DNA of 5,695 nt from contig JAJZIF010000273.1 in the NCBI GenBank assembly GCA_021810735.1, positions 1 through 5,695 of the forward strand. Reading direction: 5' to 3'. Made by a program: the position numbers and the translations under genes. Below the pieces are notes generated by a model, which saw only the letters and a program-made list of their open reading frames with translations, was not told where the DNA came from and did no database searches. Source of the DNA: Acidobacteriota bacterium (GTDB lineage: Bacteria > Acidobacteriota > Terriglobia > Terriglobales > Acidobacteriaceae). Positions 4,895 through 5,695 of this stretch are shown in pieces (the first letter of the stretch is position 1; each line of letters opens with the position of its first letter).

Positions 4895-5293
4895 ATGAGT
4901 GTAAGCGATCCAGTATCCGATTTGTTGGCACGGCTGCGCAATGCGATCCATTCGCGTCATGCGAAGTTGGACGTACCTGCCTCGAAGTTAAAGCTTGAGA
5001 TAGCCCGCATTCTGAAGGAAGAGGGCTACATCAGCAACTACAAGGCGACGGAGGAAAACAGCCGACGTTTTCTGCGGGTGTATTTGAAATATGACACCAA
5101 CAATCAGGCAGCGATTCGCGGCCTGGCGCGCGTGTCGCATCCGGGTTGCCGCGTCTACGTGCATCGCGATGAAATTCGCCGCGTGCAGGGTGGATTGGGA
5201 ATCAGCATTATCACGACGCCGAAGGGCGTGATGACCGGCCGTCAGGCGCGCCGCGAAGGCGTGGGCGGCGAGTTGTTGTGCGAAGTTTGGTAG
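4895..5293 (+). CDS. rpsH: 30S ribosomal protein S8
   Basis: 132 residues (E. coli 130). N-terminal domain: DPVSDLLARLRNAIHSRHAK (5-24) and LEIARILKEEGYISNY (34-49). C-terminal domain: VSHPGCRVYVHRDEIRRVQGG (split at 80-100), LGISIITTPKGVMTGRQARR (101-120) and EGVGGELLCEVW, the S8 signature including the STPKG-type loop, here TTPKG. S8 is a primary binder of 16S rRNA helix 21 in the platform. In E. coli it also represses translation of the spc operon by binding its mRNA near rplE (family knowledge; not shown here). A 133-nt spacer with two inverted repeats precedes it, and 99 nt separate it from rplF. Confidence 0.99.
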   Translation: MSVSDPVSDLLARLRNAIHSRHAKLDVPASKLKLEIARILKEEGYISNYKATEENSRRFLRVYLKYDTNNQAAIRGLARVSHPGCRVYVHRDEIRRVQGGLGISIITTPKGVMTGRQARREGVGGELLCEVW

Positions 5294-5334
5294 TCGGGGA
5301 AGTAGATTGCAGGACGGACCGGGCTGCAGTGGAA

Positions 5335-5358
5335 CGCGCGGAAAAGTAAGGTCGCGCG
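5335..5358 (+). other. Short inverted repeat in the rpsH-rplF spacer
   Basis: CGCGCG occurs at 5335-5340 and 5353-5358 and, being self-complementary, could form a 6-bp stem with a 12-nt purine-rich loop. It lies in the 99-nt spacer before rplF. The rest of this spacer shows no clear gene or promoter. Chance occurrence is quite possible in such G+C-rich sequence. Confidence 0.2.
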
Positions 5359-5392
5359 GGACTCGCAAGCCGAAGGGAAAGAGAATCAGAAG

Positions 5393-5695
5393 ATGTCGCG
5401 TATAGGAAAACAGCCAATTGCGCTGGGCAAAGGCGTCAAGTACACGGTGCAAGGCAATGCCGTTGTGGTGGAAGGCCCGAAGGGCAAAGTCGAGCAGACG
5501 ATTCCCGGCGGCCTGAAGTTCGAGGAAAAAGATGGGCATCTCCACGTAGTTCGCCACGATGAATCGCAGGCTGCGATCCATGGATTGACGCGTGCGCTGG
5601 TGGCCAATGCGGTTCGCGGCGTAACGCAGGGATGGACGCGGGACCTGGACATCGTGGGCATTGGATATCGTGCGGAATTGAAGGGCAAGAACACG
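5393..5695 (+). CDS. rplF: 50S ribosomal protein L6, N-terminal part (3'-truncated by window)
   Basis: 101 codons are open from ATG 5393 to the window end; a full L6 is about 175-185 residues, so roughly the first 55 percent is present. It begins [15 protein letters not shown], the standard L6 N-terminus, followed by [15 protein letters not shown] (24-38), the first of the two duplicated L6 domains, and [24 protein letters not shown] sequence (here IHGLTR... at 62-81), then the beginning of the second domain, [15 protein letters not shown] (86-100). L6 binds 23S rRNA near the sarcin-ricin loop and the factor-binding site. The ribosome binding site is weak: purine-rich GAAGGGAAAGAGA at 5372-5384, with GAGA 8 nt before the ATG. 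It follows rpsH as in the spc operon. Confidence 0.98.
   Translation, partial: MSRIGKQPIALGKGVKYTVQGNAVVVEGPKGKVEQTIPGGLKFEEKDGHLHVVRHDESQAAIHGLTRALVANAVRGVTQGWTRDLDIVGIGYRAELKGKNT

Noticed and set aside
1..5695. A hidden novel system or mobile insertion in the operon
   Set aside because: The gene order is fully canonical, every gene is accounted for and no spacer exceeds 133 nt, leaving no room for an unrecognised gene of normal size.

Overview
This window is a stretch of the conserved bacterial ribosomal-protein superoperon, spanning the end of the S10 segment and the first part of the spc segment. All genes are on the + strand, in the canonical order rplB(end)-rpsS-rplV-rpsC-rplP-rpmC-rpsQ-rplN-rplX-rplE-rpsN-rpsH-rplF(start). 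Eleven genes are complete. rplB is cut at its 5' end and rplF at its 3' end by the window edges. I see no mobile element, RNA gene, CRISPR array, defence gene or foreign cargo, and no convincing promoter or intrinsic terminator.

The organism is a bacterium of fairly high G+C content. It has a zinc-ribbon S14 (short, C+ type), a zinc-ribbon L24, strong AAGGAG-type ribosome binding sites on several genes, and long lysine/alanine-rich tails on L22 and L29. The spc spacers are relatively loose, and one carries a perfect 12-bp hairpin (arm CCCACTCAAGCC). Together these make me lean to Acidobacteriota, but that is an inference from memory of such genomes and was not tested.

Layout: 1-125 is the L2 C-terminus. 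185-1693 holds S19, L22 and S3. 1745-3031 holds L16, L29 and S17, where L29 ends three bases before S17 begins. 3032-3145 is a 114-nt spacer with the long hairpin. 3146-4761 holds L14, L24, L5 and S14. 4762-4894 is a 133-nt spacer with short inverted repeats. 4895-5293 is S8, 5294-5392 is a 99-nt spacer, and L6 begins at 5393 and runs off the window.

The genes supply neighbouring parts of both ribosomal subunits. S19, S14 and S3 belong to the 30S head, S17 and S8 to the 30S body and platform. L22, L24 and L29 lie around the polypeptide exit tunnel, L16 and L5 near the tRNA sites and central protuberance, L14 at the subunit interface, and L2 and L6 near functional centres of the 50S. Co-transcription gives stoichiometric supply.

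Nothing here looks like a new biological system. The points most worth a second look are the paired basic tails on two tunnel-exit proteins (L22 and L29), the hairpin between rpsQ and rplN, and small leader structures before rplE and rpsH, where S8-type autoregulation would be plausible but is unproven.
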